Source of the DNA: Endoryza foliicola
Lineage (GTDB): Bacteria > Bacteroidota > Bacteroidia > Chitinophagales > Chitinophagaceae
DNA length: 64,000 nt
Assembly: GCA_965226965.1 (NCBI GenBank)
Contig: OZ245715.1
Coordinates: forward strand, 4,402,001 to 4,466,000
Reading direction: 5' to 3'
Shown: positions 41,605 to 50,599 of the stretch, one piece after another
How the letters are laid out: each line of letters begins with the position of its first letter
How positions within the stretch are numbered: position 1 is the stretch's first letter
The notes under the pieces: generated by a model
The model's database searches: none
What the model saw: only the letters and a program-made list of their open reading frames with translations
What the model was told of the DNA's origin: nothing
Made by a program: the position numbers and the translations under genes

Positions 41605-42918
41605 CACTAGTGTCCGGTAAAAATAATTGTAAGTTCTTTGAAAATCTTGGTGGGCTTGAGTTTGGGACGATTTTAGTACGGTGACGATTTGAATTGACCT
41701 TGTTTTATAACTTGCTGAAAATCAGCCATTTTATGAATCAGGGCAAGTATGTTTTTTCACAGATTGTCACTTTTCTTCCTGCACGCATATTTGATCGTTG
41801 TGTCAGCAACTTTCAAGGCGATAAATGGGTCAAGCATTTTACTTGTTGGAACCAATTAATGTGTATGATTTTTGGCCAGTTAAGCAATCGTGATAGTCTC
41901 AGGGATTTACTTGTTTGTTTGACGGCACATAAATCAAAGCATTATCATTTAGGTTTTGGAAAAAGTATATCAAGATCAAATCTTGCTGAAGCAAATGAAA
42001 AACGGGATTGTCGTATTTATGAAATGTTTGCTTTTGAGATGATTGCAGAAGCTCAGAAAATTTGCATTGCTGATAATGATCTTGGCTTCACTATTAAAGG
42101 AAACGTTTATGCTTTTGACTCTACTACAATAGACCTTTGTTTAAATGTATTTTGGTGGGCTAGTTTTAGAAGAGCAAAAGGTGCGATTAAATTACATGCT
42201 TTACTAGATGTTAAGACTTCTATTCCAGTATTTATGTATGTCACTCCTGCAAGTGTTCATGATGTGAATGCCTTAGATCTTTTAGTATATGAAACAGGTG
42301 GCTATTACATTATGGACCGCGGCTACATTGACTTTGAGCGACTTGCGACCATCGATCAACACAATGCATTTTTTGTAATACGCGCAAGAAATAATCTTCA
42401 GTTCACTCGACTGTCATCTGAATCATCAGACAAATCAAAAGGTATTGTGTGTGACCAAAAAATCACACTGAAGACTTTTTATCCAAGTAAATCTTATAAT
42501 AAAGAAATCAGGCGAATCAAGTTTTATGATGCAGAACAAAACAGAACTTTTGTTTTTCTGTCGAACAACTTTGAGTTGCCTGCAACAGAAATTGCAATGT
42601 TGTATAAAAATCGTTGGAAAATTGAATTGTTCTTCAAATGGATAAAGCAGCATCTTAAAATAAAATCATTTTGGGGTGCTTCCGAGAACGCCGTAAAGAC
42701 TCAAATCTATATTGCAATCATCACTTATACTACTGTTGCTATAATAAAAGCAAAGTTGAAACTGAAACAATCACCTTATGAAATACTTCAAATTATTGGA
42801 GTCTCATTACTTGATAAAGCACCTTTATCTTGTCTTTTTGAAGACGACCTAAACCAAGATATCAAAGAACAAAATGCTACTCAATTGAAAATCAAGCTAA
42901 TTTAACCGGACACTAGTG
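41605..42918 (+). mobile_element. Complete IS4-family insertion sequence, 1314 bp
   Basis: Both ends begin CACTAGTGTCCGGT when read inward (left 41605-41618, right complement 42905-42918), a perfect 14-bp terminal inverted repeat continuing imperfectly. It is flanked by a 9-bp direct repeat ATTAAAAAT (41596-41604 and 42919-42927), the target-site duplication expected for IS4-family elements. A single intact transposase gene fills it. The outermost 8 bp CACTAGTG are themselves palindromic. The target is the AT repeat phrase 3' of pdxA. Intact ends and frame suggest a recent and possibly active insertion. Confidence 0.95.
41733..42905 (+). CDS. IS4-family DDE transposase (DUF4372 N-terminus)
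   Basis: A 390-residue protein. The N-terminal DUF4372-type DNA-binding region (MNQGKYVFSQIVTFLPARIF.. with NQLMCMIFGQLSNRDSLRDL) precedes an RNase H-like DDE domain. The first Asp is in VYAFDSTTIDLCL, the second in YIMDRGYIDFERL. The Glu lies in the Y-x2-R-x3-E-x6-K signature of IS4 transposases (YKNRWKIELFFKWIK). The TAA stop falls inside the right terminal repeat region. Base use is noticeably more AT-rich than neighbouring genes, consistent with transfer. The ATG at 41733 is the first in frame. Confidence 0.95.
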   Translation: MNQGKYVFSQIVTFLPARIFDRCVSNFQGDKWVKHFTCWNQLMCMIFGQLSNRDSLRDLLVCLTAHKSKHYHLGFGKSISRSNLAEANEKRDCRIYEMFAFEMIAEAQKICIADNDLGFTIKGNVYAFDSTTIDLCLNVFWWASFRRAKGAIKLHALLDVKTSIPVFMYVTPASVHDVNALDLLVYETGGYYIMDRGYIDFERLATIDQHNAFFVIRARNNLQFTRLSSESSDKSKGIVCDQKITLKTFYPSKSYNKEIRRIKFYDAEQNRTFVFLSNNFELPATEIAMLYKNRWKIELFFKWIKQHLKIKSFWGASENAVKTQIYIAIITYTTVAIIKAKLKLKQSPYEILQIIGVSLLDKAPLSCLFEDDLNQDIKEQNATQLKIKLI

Positions 42919-42990
42919 ATTAAAAATTAATGATTAATAATGAAATACAAGGATGAGGATGAAAAGAAGGGAAATAGATAAGAACATACT
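42919..42990. repeat. Right half of the AT phrase split by the IS, plus purine-rich phrase
   Basis: From the right target duplication the AT run continues (ATTAATGATTAATAATG) into GAAATACAAGGATGAGGATG and GAAAAGAAGGGAAATAG. Removing the IS and one target copy restores the usual order of AT phrase then purine tract directly after the pdxA stop. Confidence 0.65.
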
Positions 42991-42997
42991 CAAAATA

Positions 42998-43025
42998 AAA
43001 AAGGACTGATTGCTCAGTCCTTTTT
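42998..43025 (-). terminator. Terminator of the beta-helix exoprotein gene
   Basis: AAAAAGGACTGA (42998-43009) pairs perfectly with TCAGTCCTTTTT (43014-43025) around a 4-nt loop. It lies about 30 bp after the minus-strand stop codon and is symmetric enough to act in both directions. Confidence 0.85.
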
Positions 43026-43055
43026 GTTTTCTTATGATTGACCGTTAATAAGACA

Positions 43056-45401
43056 TTATTGTTTCACCATGGCCTCGTGGAGGTTCACGGTAGTACCTTT
43101 CACTACTAAGTGGTAGGTACCGGCATTGAGTGCGCCGAGGTGATCGAGGTTCATATAGTTGGTACCTTTCTTCAAGATCACTACTTCACTTTTTACCACT
43201 GCTCCGGCAGCATTGAACAATTGAACAGCTACTTTCTCTTCTACATCAGATTGATACATCATATCAATTTTAGAAGTGAAAAGGGTATTCGTGAGCAATT
43301 GATTTGCCTTAGGAGAAACACCAAAATTCACAGCAATAATTGAGCTGTACTTCACTATTCCATTATCATCTACCATACGCAAACGATAATAGTTCACGCC
43401 GGAATTAGGATAAGCGTCTGCATGTTGATATTCCCCTTTTCCATTTCTCACAACTTGACTGAGGGTTCCTATTCGAGTAAAGTTTCTTCCATCAACACTT
43501 TTTTCAATGTCGAAATATTTGAAATTAGGATCGCAGAATGCATCCCAATACAAGTTTACTTTTTCTTGACTCTTAGCAGCCGAGAAGTTCATCAATTGGC
43601 AACCCAATGCGCTAAGCGTTGTGACTACAGGTCCAAACTCCGATGTAGCCCCCGCAAGAGTAGCGGTAGATGTGAGCCTATTGGTAGCCGGATTGATGGT
43701 AGTTACCACAGCGTTATTAAAATGAAAAGCGAATAAGTTTACGTTTGAAACTGCAATATTCCCATCAACATTATAAGAACCGGTACCGGTTTTAAGATCA
43801 TCGCTTGAACCTTCTACAGCAGTTCCGATATAGGTTTGTCCTTCTCCGTAGTTCAACGTTAAACCAAATTGATTCACACCACCGTCGGAGATAAAGAATT
43901 CTACAGTAGCACCGGCGGGAGCTTTCCCATAAATAATGATGTCATTGGCCGTATACTTTTTCACCGAATCAATGATTGGGAAATTTTGAATGTTATTGGT
44001 GCCTGCGTCGCCGTCACCATTGTCGTTTACTGAAACAGTGGTGGGACCCGTGGTAGCATTAAAGTTCAAATCAATTCCGAGACCGGTATTATTATAAGTT
44101 GAATTTTGAGAAATTGTTACCGTGCTCACTACTGCCCCACTTCCTGAATTGGTACTGGCTACAATTCCACTGCCTCTGTTGTTATAAATTCTGTTTTCAG
44201 CAAAATGATTATAGATATTGGGTCTAACCGTTACTCCGGTAGTAACCACACTTGACCTATCAGTCCAAATGCCGGCAATAAAGTTTGTGCCGGTATTATT
44301 GAAAATCACATTTTTTCGAACGGTATCGTATTGCGAACAGGCAGCTACACGGATTCCAACGTTTGGAGGAGCACCGGTAGTCATTAGCATTCCGGTAATG
44401 GTATTATTGTCAACAACAATACTATCGGCATTCCATCCGATATCGATACCCACTTGTTCTACGTTATTGATGTAGTTGTATTGTAGCATCAAACGATTAC
44501 TGTGCATGGTATTGATTCCGTCTCCGGCTTTTGTAGTAGTTGCACCACTATTGGTTCCAATGGTGATCATTTGGTTCGCAATCACATCCCAACCTCTATT
44601 GGGCAGATTCACACCTGAAGGGCCTACCGTTGTAATATCATTCGCACCATTAAAATGCACTGCATATGTACCACAGTAAGCGAATAAGTTATTGCTAACA
44701 TTTCCCTCAAAGTTATTTCCTCCGCATAGAAATCCATTTCCCAGTGTACGTCTTGCGGCTACCGGCAAAGCACCTCTTGGAGTACAAGAAATAAAACAAT
44801 TATTGATATCAACATTTGAAGTACGAACCGTTGCAGAACGAAGCACCATGATGTCAGCGTGTGCTGAGGCAAGAGAGCCGTCTGAATTGGTGTTTCCAAA
44901 ACCGGAAATTGCAATTCCGCGAATTGTTACATCTGTAGTGTTTATCGTAAATCCATTTCCGGCGGTTCCTGAATTGGTGCCAGGAAGGGCATAGGTACGA
45001 GTGATATAAACATCCGGATAGTTGATACTCGGTTGTAAATAACCGTCTACGCCTACTGTTTGTCCGGCCCAAGATCCCACATTCGTATTTGTTTGGGTGA
45101 ACCCATCAATTAAAACCGGCCCCGTAATAACGGGCAATGCAGAGGTCAACACAATGGTTGCCCATGAGTTACCGGCTCCGTCGTTTTCAAAAAGATTACC
45201 GCCCCCGGTTGCAATACTGAATCGAATAATATCGGCGCCGGCATTTGCATTCGCATCAGTAATTGCTTGACGCAATGAACCTGCACCTGAACTAAGCGTA
45301 TTTGTGACCGTATAGGTAGCAGCTGAACTAGATTCTATGAACCCAGCTAGCGCCAGTAGCGCAAAGAGCTTTTTGAGGTTAGGAAAATGGATCGTTTTCA
45401 T
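43056..45401 (-). CDS. Right-handed beta-helix exoprotein with T9SS signal
   Basis: A 781-residue protein: signal peptide, then a CSLREA-like start (TYTVTNTLSSGAGSLRQAI), then a parallel beta-helix (about residues 90-500) built from Asn-rich strands such as NNCFISC, NNFEGNVSNNLFAYCG, LQYNYINNV, VDNNTITGM and ENRIYNNRG. A fibronectin-like module follows (FDIEKSVDGRNFTRIGTL, then VNYYRLRMVDDNGIVKY), and a T9SS sorting domain ends GTYHLVVKGTTVNLHEAMV. Such helices usually bind or cut polysaccharide or act as adhesins; no catalytic residues were identified. It lies 31 bp after the M14 gene in the same direction. Confidence 0.87.
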   Translation of the reverse strand: MKTIHFPNLKKLFALLALAGFIESSSAATYTVTNTLSSGAGSLRQAITDANANAGADIIRFSIATGGGNLFENDGAGNSWATIVLTSALPVITGPVLIDGFTQTNTNVGSWAGQTVGVDGYLQPSINYPDVYITRTYALPGTNSGTAGNGFTINTTDVTIRGIAISGFGNTNSDGSLASAHADIMVLRSATVRTSNVDINNCFISCTPRGALPVAARRTLGNGFLCGGNNFEGNVSNNLFAYCGTYAVHFNGANDITTVGPSGVNLPNRGWDVIANQMITIGTNSGATTTKAGDGINTMHSNRLMLQYNYINNVEQVGIDIGWNADSIVVDNNTITGMLMTTGAPPNVGIRVAACSQYDTVRKNVIFNNTGTNFIAGIWTDRSSVVTTGVTVRPNIYNHFAENRIYNNRGSGIVASTNSGSGAVVSTVTISQNSTYNNTGLGIDLNFNATTGPTTVSVNDNGDGDAGTNNIQNFPIIDSVKKYTANDIIIYGKAPAGATVEFFISDGGVNQFGLTLNYGEGQTYIGTAVEGSSDDLKTGTGSYNVDGNIAVSNVNLFAFHFNNAVVTTINPATNRLTSTATLAGATSEFGPVVTTLSALGCQLMNFSAAKSQEKVNLYWDAFCDPNFKYFDIEKSVDGRNFTRIGTLSQVVRNGKGEYQHADAYPNSGVNYYRLRMVDDNGIVKYSSIIAVNFGVSPKANQLLTNTLFTSKIDMMYQSDVEEKVAVQLFNAAGAVVKSEVVILKKGTNYMNLDHLGALNAGTYHLVVKGTTVNLHEAMVKQ

Positions 45402-45432
45402 TTTAGATAGGATTGAAAGGTTGGTTATAGAA

Positions 45433-48165
45433 CTATTGTTTTATTATTTGCTGGATTAGTAAAACTTCATTCTTTTGATTTCTAACTTTTACAAAGTATT
45501 GTTGAGCCGGTAGCGAAGTAATATCCATCGTCAATTTTTGAGTACCAATGGTAGAATTGATGAGTTGTTGCTTCAACATTCTTCCATAAGAATCGATTAC
45601 TTCTACCGACAATTTCTCTGCTTCGTTGTTTTCAATGGTGATAAAGATGTTGGAAGTAGCTAGCGTTGGAGCAACTGTTATCTTCTTCTCTTTCGCATTT
45701 AATAATTGAACAATATTGCTGTACACCATATTACCGCCTTTGTCTACTTGTTTCAATCGATAGTAATTGGTACCATTCACCGGGTTCGCATCAACAAATG
45801 ATCTAGTATCTACTACTGTGATCTTTGAAAGAACCGTAAAGTTTCTTCCGTCTGCAGAGCGCTCTAATTCAAAATAATCGTGTGACGCGTCGGTAACTGC
45901 ATCCCAAGAAAGTTCATTCCCCAGTTGGGTTACTTTACCGTAGAATCCGTTGATATATGCAGGAAGCGTAGTTAAAGTACTTTTTGTTACCGTTAGTTCA
46001 TCGATGTAAAAACCGTCGGCTTGAACAGATGCATTGGATGCGAAACTGAATTGAATCTGTACGTTACTAGCACCCAAGTGCTGAGATAAATTGATGCGCT
46101 CACGTACCCAATAGTCTTGACGGCCCGTAAATCCTGGTTGATTTCCCATATTTAGAGCATTCTCTGTAACAGTATTAATTCCAGACAAGTTCACATAAGT
46201 TCCTCCTGTTGCTGTGGATCGAGCTGCTACGCGCAATCGATCGTAACCATTTTCCGCATTGTATCGAATCCAGAAACTTAAATAAGCTGCTGTTGAACTC
46301 GACAAATCAATTGTTACAGAGGTAAGCGTACTGGAGGTACTATTCGCATAGTTACCTGCGGGCGATTCCGTTACGGATCTAGCACCTGCATATGTTGAAG
46401 TAGTTGAAAAACCCCATGAGCCTGTGGCAGTCCATTTTCCTGTAAATGAACCCGCATCCATATTATCACTGAATACATTAATGGCGTTGTAGAGATAACT
46501 TACTGTATCAAGAATAGTAGTTCCACCTGTTTCAATTTTATAAATCCACTTTACAATGTTTCCATTGGAAATAGATGGTTTTATGTTTACTGCGATACTT
46601 CTTTGAACTGTGTCGAGATAGTTCGGTAGAGAACTGATGGTAACCGGGCTTCCTACAGACTGTACGTTAACCAAGGGTAAAACAGTTACTCTTACTGAAG
46701 AATCCAAATTCCCCAATCTTCTAACAGTGAATTGTGCTTGAGTGGATAAAGACGCTAGGTTTACAGCAGTTCTATCTTCTAGTTTTGCATAAGAACCGGC
46801 GATCAAGGCAGCTTGCAAGTTGCCAAAGAAAGCTTCTTTACAAAATGGAATGATGGTACTTGAGGCGGGCCAGAATGTAGTTATACCTAGTCCTATCTCA
46901 GGGCTAAAGCAAGGTACGCTACCAATGTTTGGAATATCACCAATAAAGAACCAATCGTCAGATGAACCATTTGCTTCATACCCTACGGTTTGCAGCGGTG
47001 TACCCACTTCGTAGAAATTGTACTTACACATTTGATTACCCGATGTTGCAGCGTAAGTAGCCTGTGCAGCAGTTAAGGTTCTTGTTGGAGATGAATATGA
47101 GTTGATCCAGTAGCCACCATATGAGTGGTGATTGATCATTAATGTAAATCTTCTCGTTCTCGCATAGTTTCTTAATACCTGTGTTTCTACTTCCGAAAAA
47201 GCAGAAGGTCCGCGATAGTTATCAGCAGAGTTGGTACCGGAAGAGCCAGTATTGTTTAAACCGAAGTCAACTCCATAGTTTCTGTTCAAATCGGTACCAG
47301 GATTGGCAGTAGTACCATAGGGTCCCATGTTCTTTCTATGCAAACCACCACCGGAAGGGGAGTTTACTCGGTTGCGTTCATATCCGTCAGGATTCATACA
47401 AGGGATGAAGAATTGCTCACGACTATCTACCAGTTCTTTAATACGAGGATTGCTTGAATAATTTTCTAGCAAATACTGCATATAAAAAATAAGATTCTCC
47501 ATACCCAATGGCTCACGAGCGTGGTGCATACCTGTAAATAAAATTTCAGGTTCTGCCTCGTCGGTATTTACATTGTCTGAAATTTTCACTGAAACCAAGG
47601 GGCGTCCTTGAGTGGTATACCCTATTGTATCCAAGCGTACCAGTGAAGGGTAATTCATCTTCATACTATCGATCTCTTTTCTCATCTCGTCCCATGTATG
47701 ATAACCGCCCATTGTACCCGGAGTAAAGGCAGTAGGGGTAGTAATTTTCGAGCTCATGTTTTGACTAGGAGCATCGAAAAAAGAAAGCTTGGTTCTTGAA
47801 GGGCCAAAACTTGCGGGCTCTTCACTTTTATAGAAATCGGTGATATTGCTTCTCTTTAGAAAGGCTGCTTCCGCATCCGACTCCGTTACAACGAATTTGA
47901 AGGGCAAGCGTCTTAAAACAACAAGGTCTGCCTCACTGAGGGTGGTATTAATAGTTCCTTCTTCTTTATTGTAGGAAAAATGGTCGAACTCCATTCCTGC
48001 TTGTTGGAGCGTTCGAATGTCTTCACGTGAAGCGTAAATTTTTACTTCACTGTATTTCATCCGTTGAGCTTGGGCGCTCATCGGTGCAATTTGAACGAAG
48101 CTGAGGAGAATAGCCACAGCTAAGAACTTGTTTCTTAATGCCTTAAGCGTAAAAATGCCTTTCAT
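45433..48165 (-). CDS. Secreted M14 zinc carboxypeptidase with T9SS signal
   Basis: A 910-residue protein with a signal peptide and a propeptide of about 130 residues (MKYSEVKIYASREDI..). The M14 domain carries the HxxE zinc motif in GMHHAREPLGMENL, RNYGVDFG, the third ligand in LMINHHSYGGYW and the catalytic Glu in CFSPEIGLG. A jelly-roll-like domain follows (WTATGSWGFSTTSTYAGARS, RLRVAARSTATGGTY). Then come the fibronectin-like module (FELERSADGRNFTVLSKI, NYYRLKQVDKGGNMVY) and a T9SS tail (YFVKVRNQKNEVLLIQQII). It removes C-terminal amino acids from extracellular peptides. It precedes the beta-helix gene, probably as one transcript. Confidence 0.92.
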   Translation of the reverse strand: MKGIFTLKALRNKFLAVAILLSFVQIAPMSAQAQRMKYSEVKIYASREDIRTLQQAGMEFDHFSYNKEEGTINTTLSEADLVVLRRLPFKFVVTESDAEAAFLKRSNITDFYKSEEPASFGPSRTKLSFFDAPSQNMSSKITTPTAFTPGTMGGYHTWDEMRKEIDSMKMNYPSLVRLDTIGYTTQGRPLVSVKISDNVNTDEAEPEILFTGMHHAREPLGMENLIFYMQYLLENYSSNPRIKELVDSREQFFIPCMNPDGYERNRVNSPSGGGLHRKNMGPYGTTANPGTDLNRNYGVDFGLNNTGSSGTNSADNYRGPSAFSEVETQVLRNYARTRRFTLMINHHSYGGYWINSYSSPTRTLTAAQATYAATSGNQMCKYNFYEVGTPLQTVGYEANGSSDDWFFIGDIPNIGSVPCFSPEIGLGITTFWPASSTIIPFCKEAFFGNLQAALIAGSYAKLEDRTAVNLASLSTQAQFTVRRLGNLDSSVRVTVLPLVNVQSVGSPVTISSLPNYLDTVQRSIAVNIKPSISNGNIVKWIYKIETGGTTILDTVSYLYNAINVFSDNMDAGSFTGKWTATGSWGFSTTSTYAGARSVTESPAGNYANSTSSTLTSVTIDLSSSTAAYLSFWIRYNAENGYDRLRVAARSTATGGTYVNLSGINTVTENALNMGNQPGFTGRQDYWVRERINLSQHLGASNVQIQFSFASNASVQADGFYIDELTVTKSTLTTLPAYINGFYGKVTQLGNELSWDAVTDASHDYFELERSADGRNFTVLSKITVVDTRSFVDANPVNGTNYYRLKQVDKGGNMVYSNIVQLLNAKEKKITVAPTLATSNIFITIENNEAEKLSVEVIDSYGRMLKQQLINSTIGTQKLTMDITSLPAQQYFVKVRNQKNEVLLIQQIIKQ

Positions 48166-48289
48166 TGGTTAGGATATTTGTTTTATCAGGGATCTTGGAT
48201 TGACTACAAAATATAAGTTAACGCTTAATAATCATAAATATTTTCCCTGATTTTGATAAATGGTTTCATTTAGTCGATTTTTGGGAAAC

Positions 48290-48790
48290 CTGTAGAGAGG
48301 GTAAGTGGTTGATTGTAAAGAGGAAAGGAGAATTAAGAATGAAGAATTAAGAATGGAACAGCCTGGGGGAATTAATAATTAATAATGGAACAGCCGAAAT
48401 ATAGGAACGAGGAGAAGAGGAAACGAGGAACGAGGAAGTACTGAGAAAGAAAAGGAAGATGAACAGGGGGAATTAATTAAGAATGAATAATTAACAATTA
48501 ATAATGGAACAGCCGAAATACAGGAGGGAGGATGGAGGCTGGTTTTGCGTATCTAAAGCAGTCGAGTCTATCCCGTGAGGAACGATACGGGACAGGCGAA
48601 GCCGTTGCGGGAAGGGAGGAAATACACACAAACTGCCAGCGCTGCAGTACCGTAGCGAACGCTGCGCCGCCGCGGTGAAATAAAAATCTATGCGACAGCT
48701 CTGCGCTCTTGGCGTTCTCCGCGGTGAATCCTAAGGCCCAAAGCCTAATAAGGAAGAAAAAATAACTTTACCACAAAAAAAGGGATTCCA
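48290..48790. repeat. Largest phrase mosaic, about 500 bp, gene-free
   Basis: Three successive AT runs end in GGAACAGCC-type tags (about 48352, 48385, 48504), alternating with purine tracts (GGAACGAGGAGAAGAGGAAA, GAACAGGGGGAATT). AATACAGGAGGGAGGATGG follows, then a block with CAGTCGAGTCTATCCCGTGA and ACGATACGGGACAGG matching 14760-14950 in inverse orientation. CAGCGCTGCAGTACCG, CGCTGCGCCGCCGCGGTGAA, GTTCTCCGCGGTGAATCC and CCTAAGGCCCAAAGCCTAA come last. No coding potential was seen. It fills most of the gap between the LolA-like gene's stop and the M14 gene's start. The AT-rich stretch 48166-48289 probably holds the M14 promoter. Confidence 0.8.
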
Positions 48791-48826
48791 AAGAACCCCC
48801 ATTATTCATTATTTAACACGTACTTA

Positions 48827-49513
48827 TTAATTAAAGACCGCATCTTTAATCCCTTTATTTATGGAATAAGTGGTATAAGTAATAGTCACCCTTCCCTTGG
48901 TATTTTCAGATGGAGCAGGTTTGGTTTTTTTGATACCCGGGTCGTAATCGAACGCGATCCCCTTAGGAAGCTTGTAATCTTTAGTGTCAAAAATAAACAC
49001 CACTTTATCGGGCAATCCCCAATCGGAATACTTTCCATAACTGAACTCCATTTCATAACTGCCATTGTCTTTGGTAGTAGTAATGGCTTTCACAATCAAC
49101 AGCTCCTTTTCATTAATATATAAGGTAGAAGCCACCACATCGGTTTTTTCATCTAATGGAATCAATTTCAAAATAGTAACGGTGGTTCCATTAAAAGTAG
49201 TAGTACCGGCAGCCACTGCGGCAAAGCGATCGCCCGCAAAAAGTCCACTCAGGTTTACACTCATGCCTCCTTTCGGAGTCACTGCAATCCCATCTTGCTT
49301 TTTTATTTTGAACTTATCCGGATTTTTGTAGTACACCAAGATATCGGAAGGCGGCACTTTCATGAAACTTACTTCTGTTACCATATTAGCCTTCGCTTCA
49401 TAGTCTTTTACTTTCGCTAATTTGGCTTTTACTTTTTGAGCCAATGCATTGGCATCCTGCGCCTTAGCCACAATGCTCGATAATACAACGATCACCAATA
49501 ATAATCTCTTCAT
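48827..49513 (-). CDS. LolA-like outer-membrane lipoprotein-sorting protein
   Basis: A 228-residue periplasmic protein with a signal peptide (ending IVAKAQ). The body has the LolA/LolB half-barrel pattern: ALAQKVKAKLAKVKDYEAKA, YYKNPDKFKIKKQDG, LKLIPLDEKTDVVASTLYIN and the MEFSYGKYSDWGLPDKVVF strand near the end. It is a member of the outer-membrane lipoprotein carrier superfamily; whether it is the true LolA or a paralogue binding another hydrophobic ligand is unclear. It is 39 bp downstream of the TIM-barrel gene on the same strand. Confidence 0.82.
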   Translation of the reverse strand: MKRLLLVIVVLSSIVAKAQDANALAQKVKAKLAKVKDYEAKANMVTEVSFMKVPPSDILVYYKNPDKFKIKKQDGIAVTPKGGMSVNLSGLFAGDRFAAVAAGTTTFNGTTVTILKLIPLDEKTDVVASTLYINEKELLIVKAITTTKDNGSYEMEFSYGKYSDWGLPDKVVFIFDTKDYKLPKGIAFDYDPGIKKTKPAPSENTKGRVTITYTTYSINKGIKDAVFN

Positions 49514-49552
49514 ATCATTAAAAACAACAAAGCGTTGGAAATTGTTCTCATT

Positions 49553-50467
49553 CTAAAATGAATCTGCGTCTTGATACGCTTTAATAAGCGCCAATTCACC
49601 CTCTTTTCCGGCTGCAGCGTTTCCGTGTTCCATCCCCATTACTCCACGATATCCCTTATTATAGATATGTTTGAAGATATTACGGTAGTTCATTTCACCC
49701 GTGCCCGGTTCGTTTCTACCGGGATTGTCACCAATTTGGAAATACCCAATTTCATCCCAACACTTTGTAATATTGGCGATGATGTTTCCTTCATTGCGTT
49801 GCATATGGTACATATCAAATAATATCTTACAAGCCGGACTGTTCACAGCTTTGCAAATCATATAGGTTTGATCGGAGTGGCGGAGAAACAGATCAGGATT
49901 GTCACTTAACGGTTCCAATACCATCACCAAATTATTTTTAGCTAGAATTTCAGCGCCAATTCTTAGGGCTTTGATCACATTTGCAGTTTGCATATCGAAA
50001 CTCAAACTACGATCGTAATTGCCCGGCACAACCGTCATATGAGTTGCGTTTACTCTTTTGGCAACTTCTACAGCTTCATTACAGTCTTTCACCATCCGAT
50101 CAATGAATTCTTGTTTTCCGGTAGTTAAACTCATTTTCCAATGCCAACTGTCGGAAGTAATTACAAACACTCCCATTGTCATTCCATATTTCGCCAAGGC
50201 CTCTCCTATCTTCTTTTGCTCATCAACCGAACGCGACATCATGCCATTGTCTTCAATACTTCTAAAGCCTTGTTCACTGGCAAATTTTATTTGATCAATA
50301 AAGTTATTGCCGGCAGTATTTCGGAACATTCCTTCATGAATTCCATAGTTGTGCTTGAATTTAAATGGTGCAGCTTCGACTGGTGCATTAGATGCCTTCA
50401 AAGAAGAACCAATTACAGTTGCTCCACCCGCAAGAAGTCCTTGTTTCATGAAATGACGACGTTCCAT
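49553..50467 (-). CDS. Tat-exported sugar-phosphate-isomerase/epimerase-like TIM-barrel protein
   Basis: A 304-residue AP-endonuclease-2-type TIM barrel related to hydroxypyruvate isomerase. The N-terminus is a twin-arginine signal (MERRHFMKQGLLAGGA). Metal and catalytic residues appear in MVLEPLSDNPD (Glu), ILFDMYHMQ (Asp, His), IGYFQIGDNPGR (substrate side) and VMGMEHG (Glu). The expected reaction is keto-aldo isomerisation or epimerisation of a sugar. It is divergent from the SUMF1-like and Gfo/Idh/MocA genes at 50.6-53 kb; this combination is common in Bacteroidota carbohydrate loci. Confidence 0.87.
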   Translation of the reverse strand: MERRHFMKQGLLAGGATVIGSSLKASNAPVEAAPFKFKHNYGIHEGMFRNTAGNNFIDQIKFASEQGFRSIEDNGMMSRSVDEQKKIGEALAKYGMTMGVFVITSDSWHWKMSLTTGKQEFIDRMVKDCNEAVEVAKRVNATHMTVVPGNYDRSLSFDMQTANVIKALRIGAEILAKNNLVMVLEPLSDNPDLFLRHSDQTYMICKAVNSPACKILFDMYHMQRNEGNIIANITKCWDEIGYFQIGDNPGRNEPGTGEMNYRNIFKHIYNKGYRGVMGMEHGNAAAGKEGELALIKAYQDADSF

Positions 50468-50523
50468 AGTAAATTATTTAAAAACTAAATTAAACCCTTT
50501 TTAGAGATCACCACTCAATTTAA

Positions 50524-50535
50524 GCAAACGTTTCC
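50524..50535. promoter_or_regulatory. Possible LacI-type operator in a divergent gap
   Basis: GCAAACGTTTCC with a perfect central AAACGTTT (50526-50533) lies midway in the 132-bp divergent gap between two sugar-enzyme genes. The CG-centred palindrome resembles LacI-family sites, but it is short and no LacI gene is nearby. Confidence 0.25.
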
Positions 50536-50599
50536 CTTAATTTTCTGAATTTAGGGCCAACGGTCACAAAACAGTGCCAATATTCCTTAATTTTCCGTT

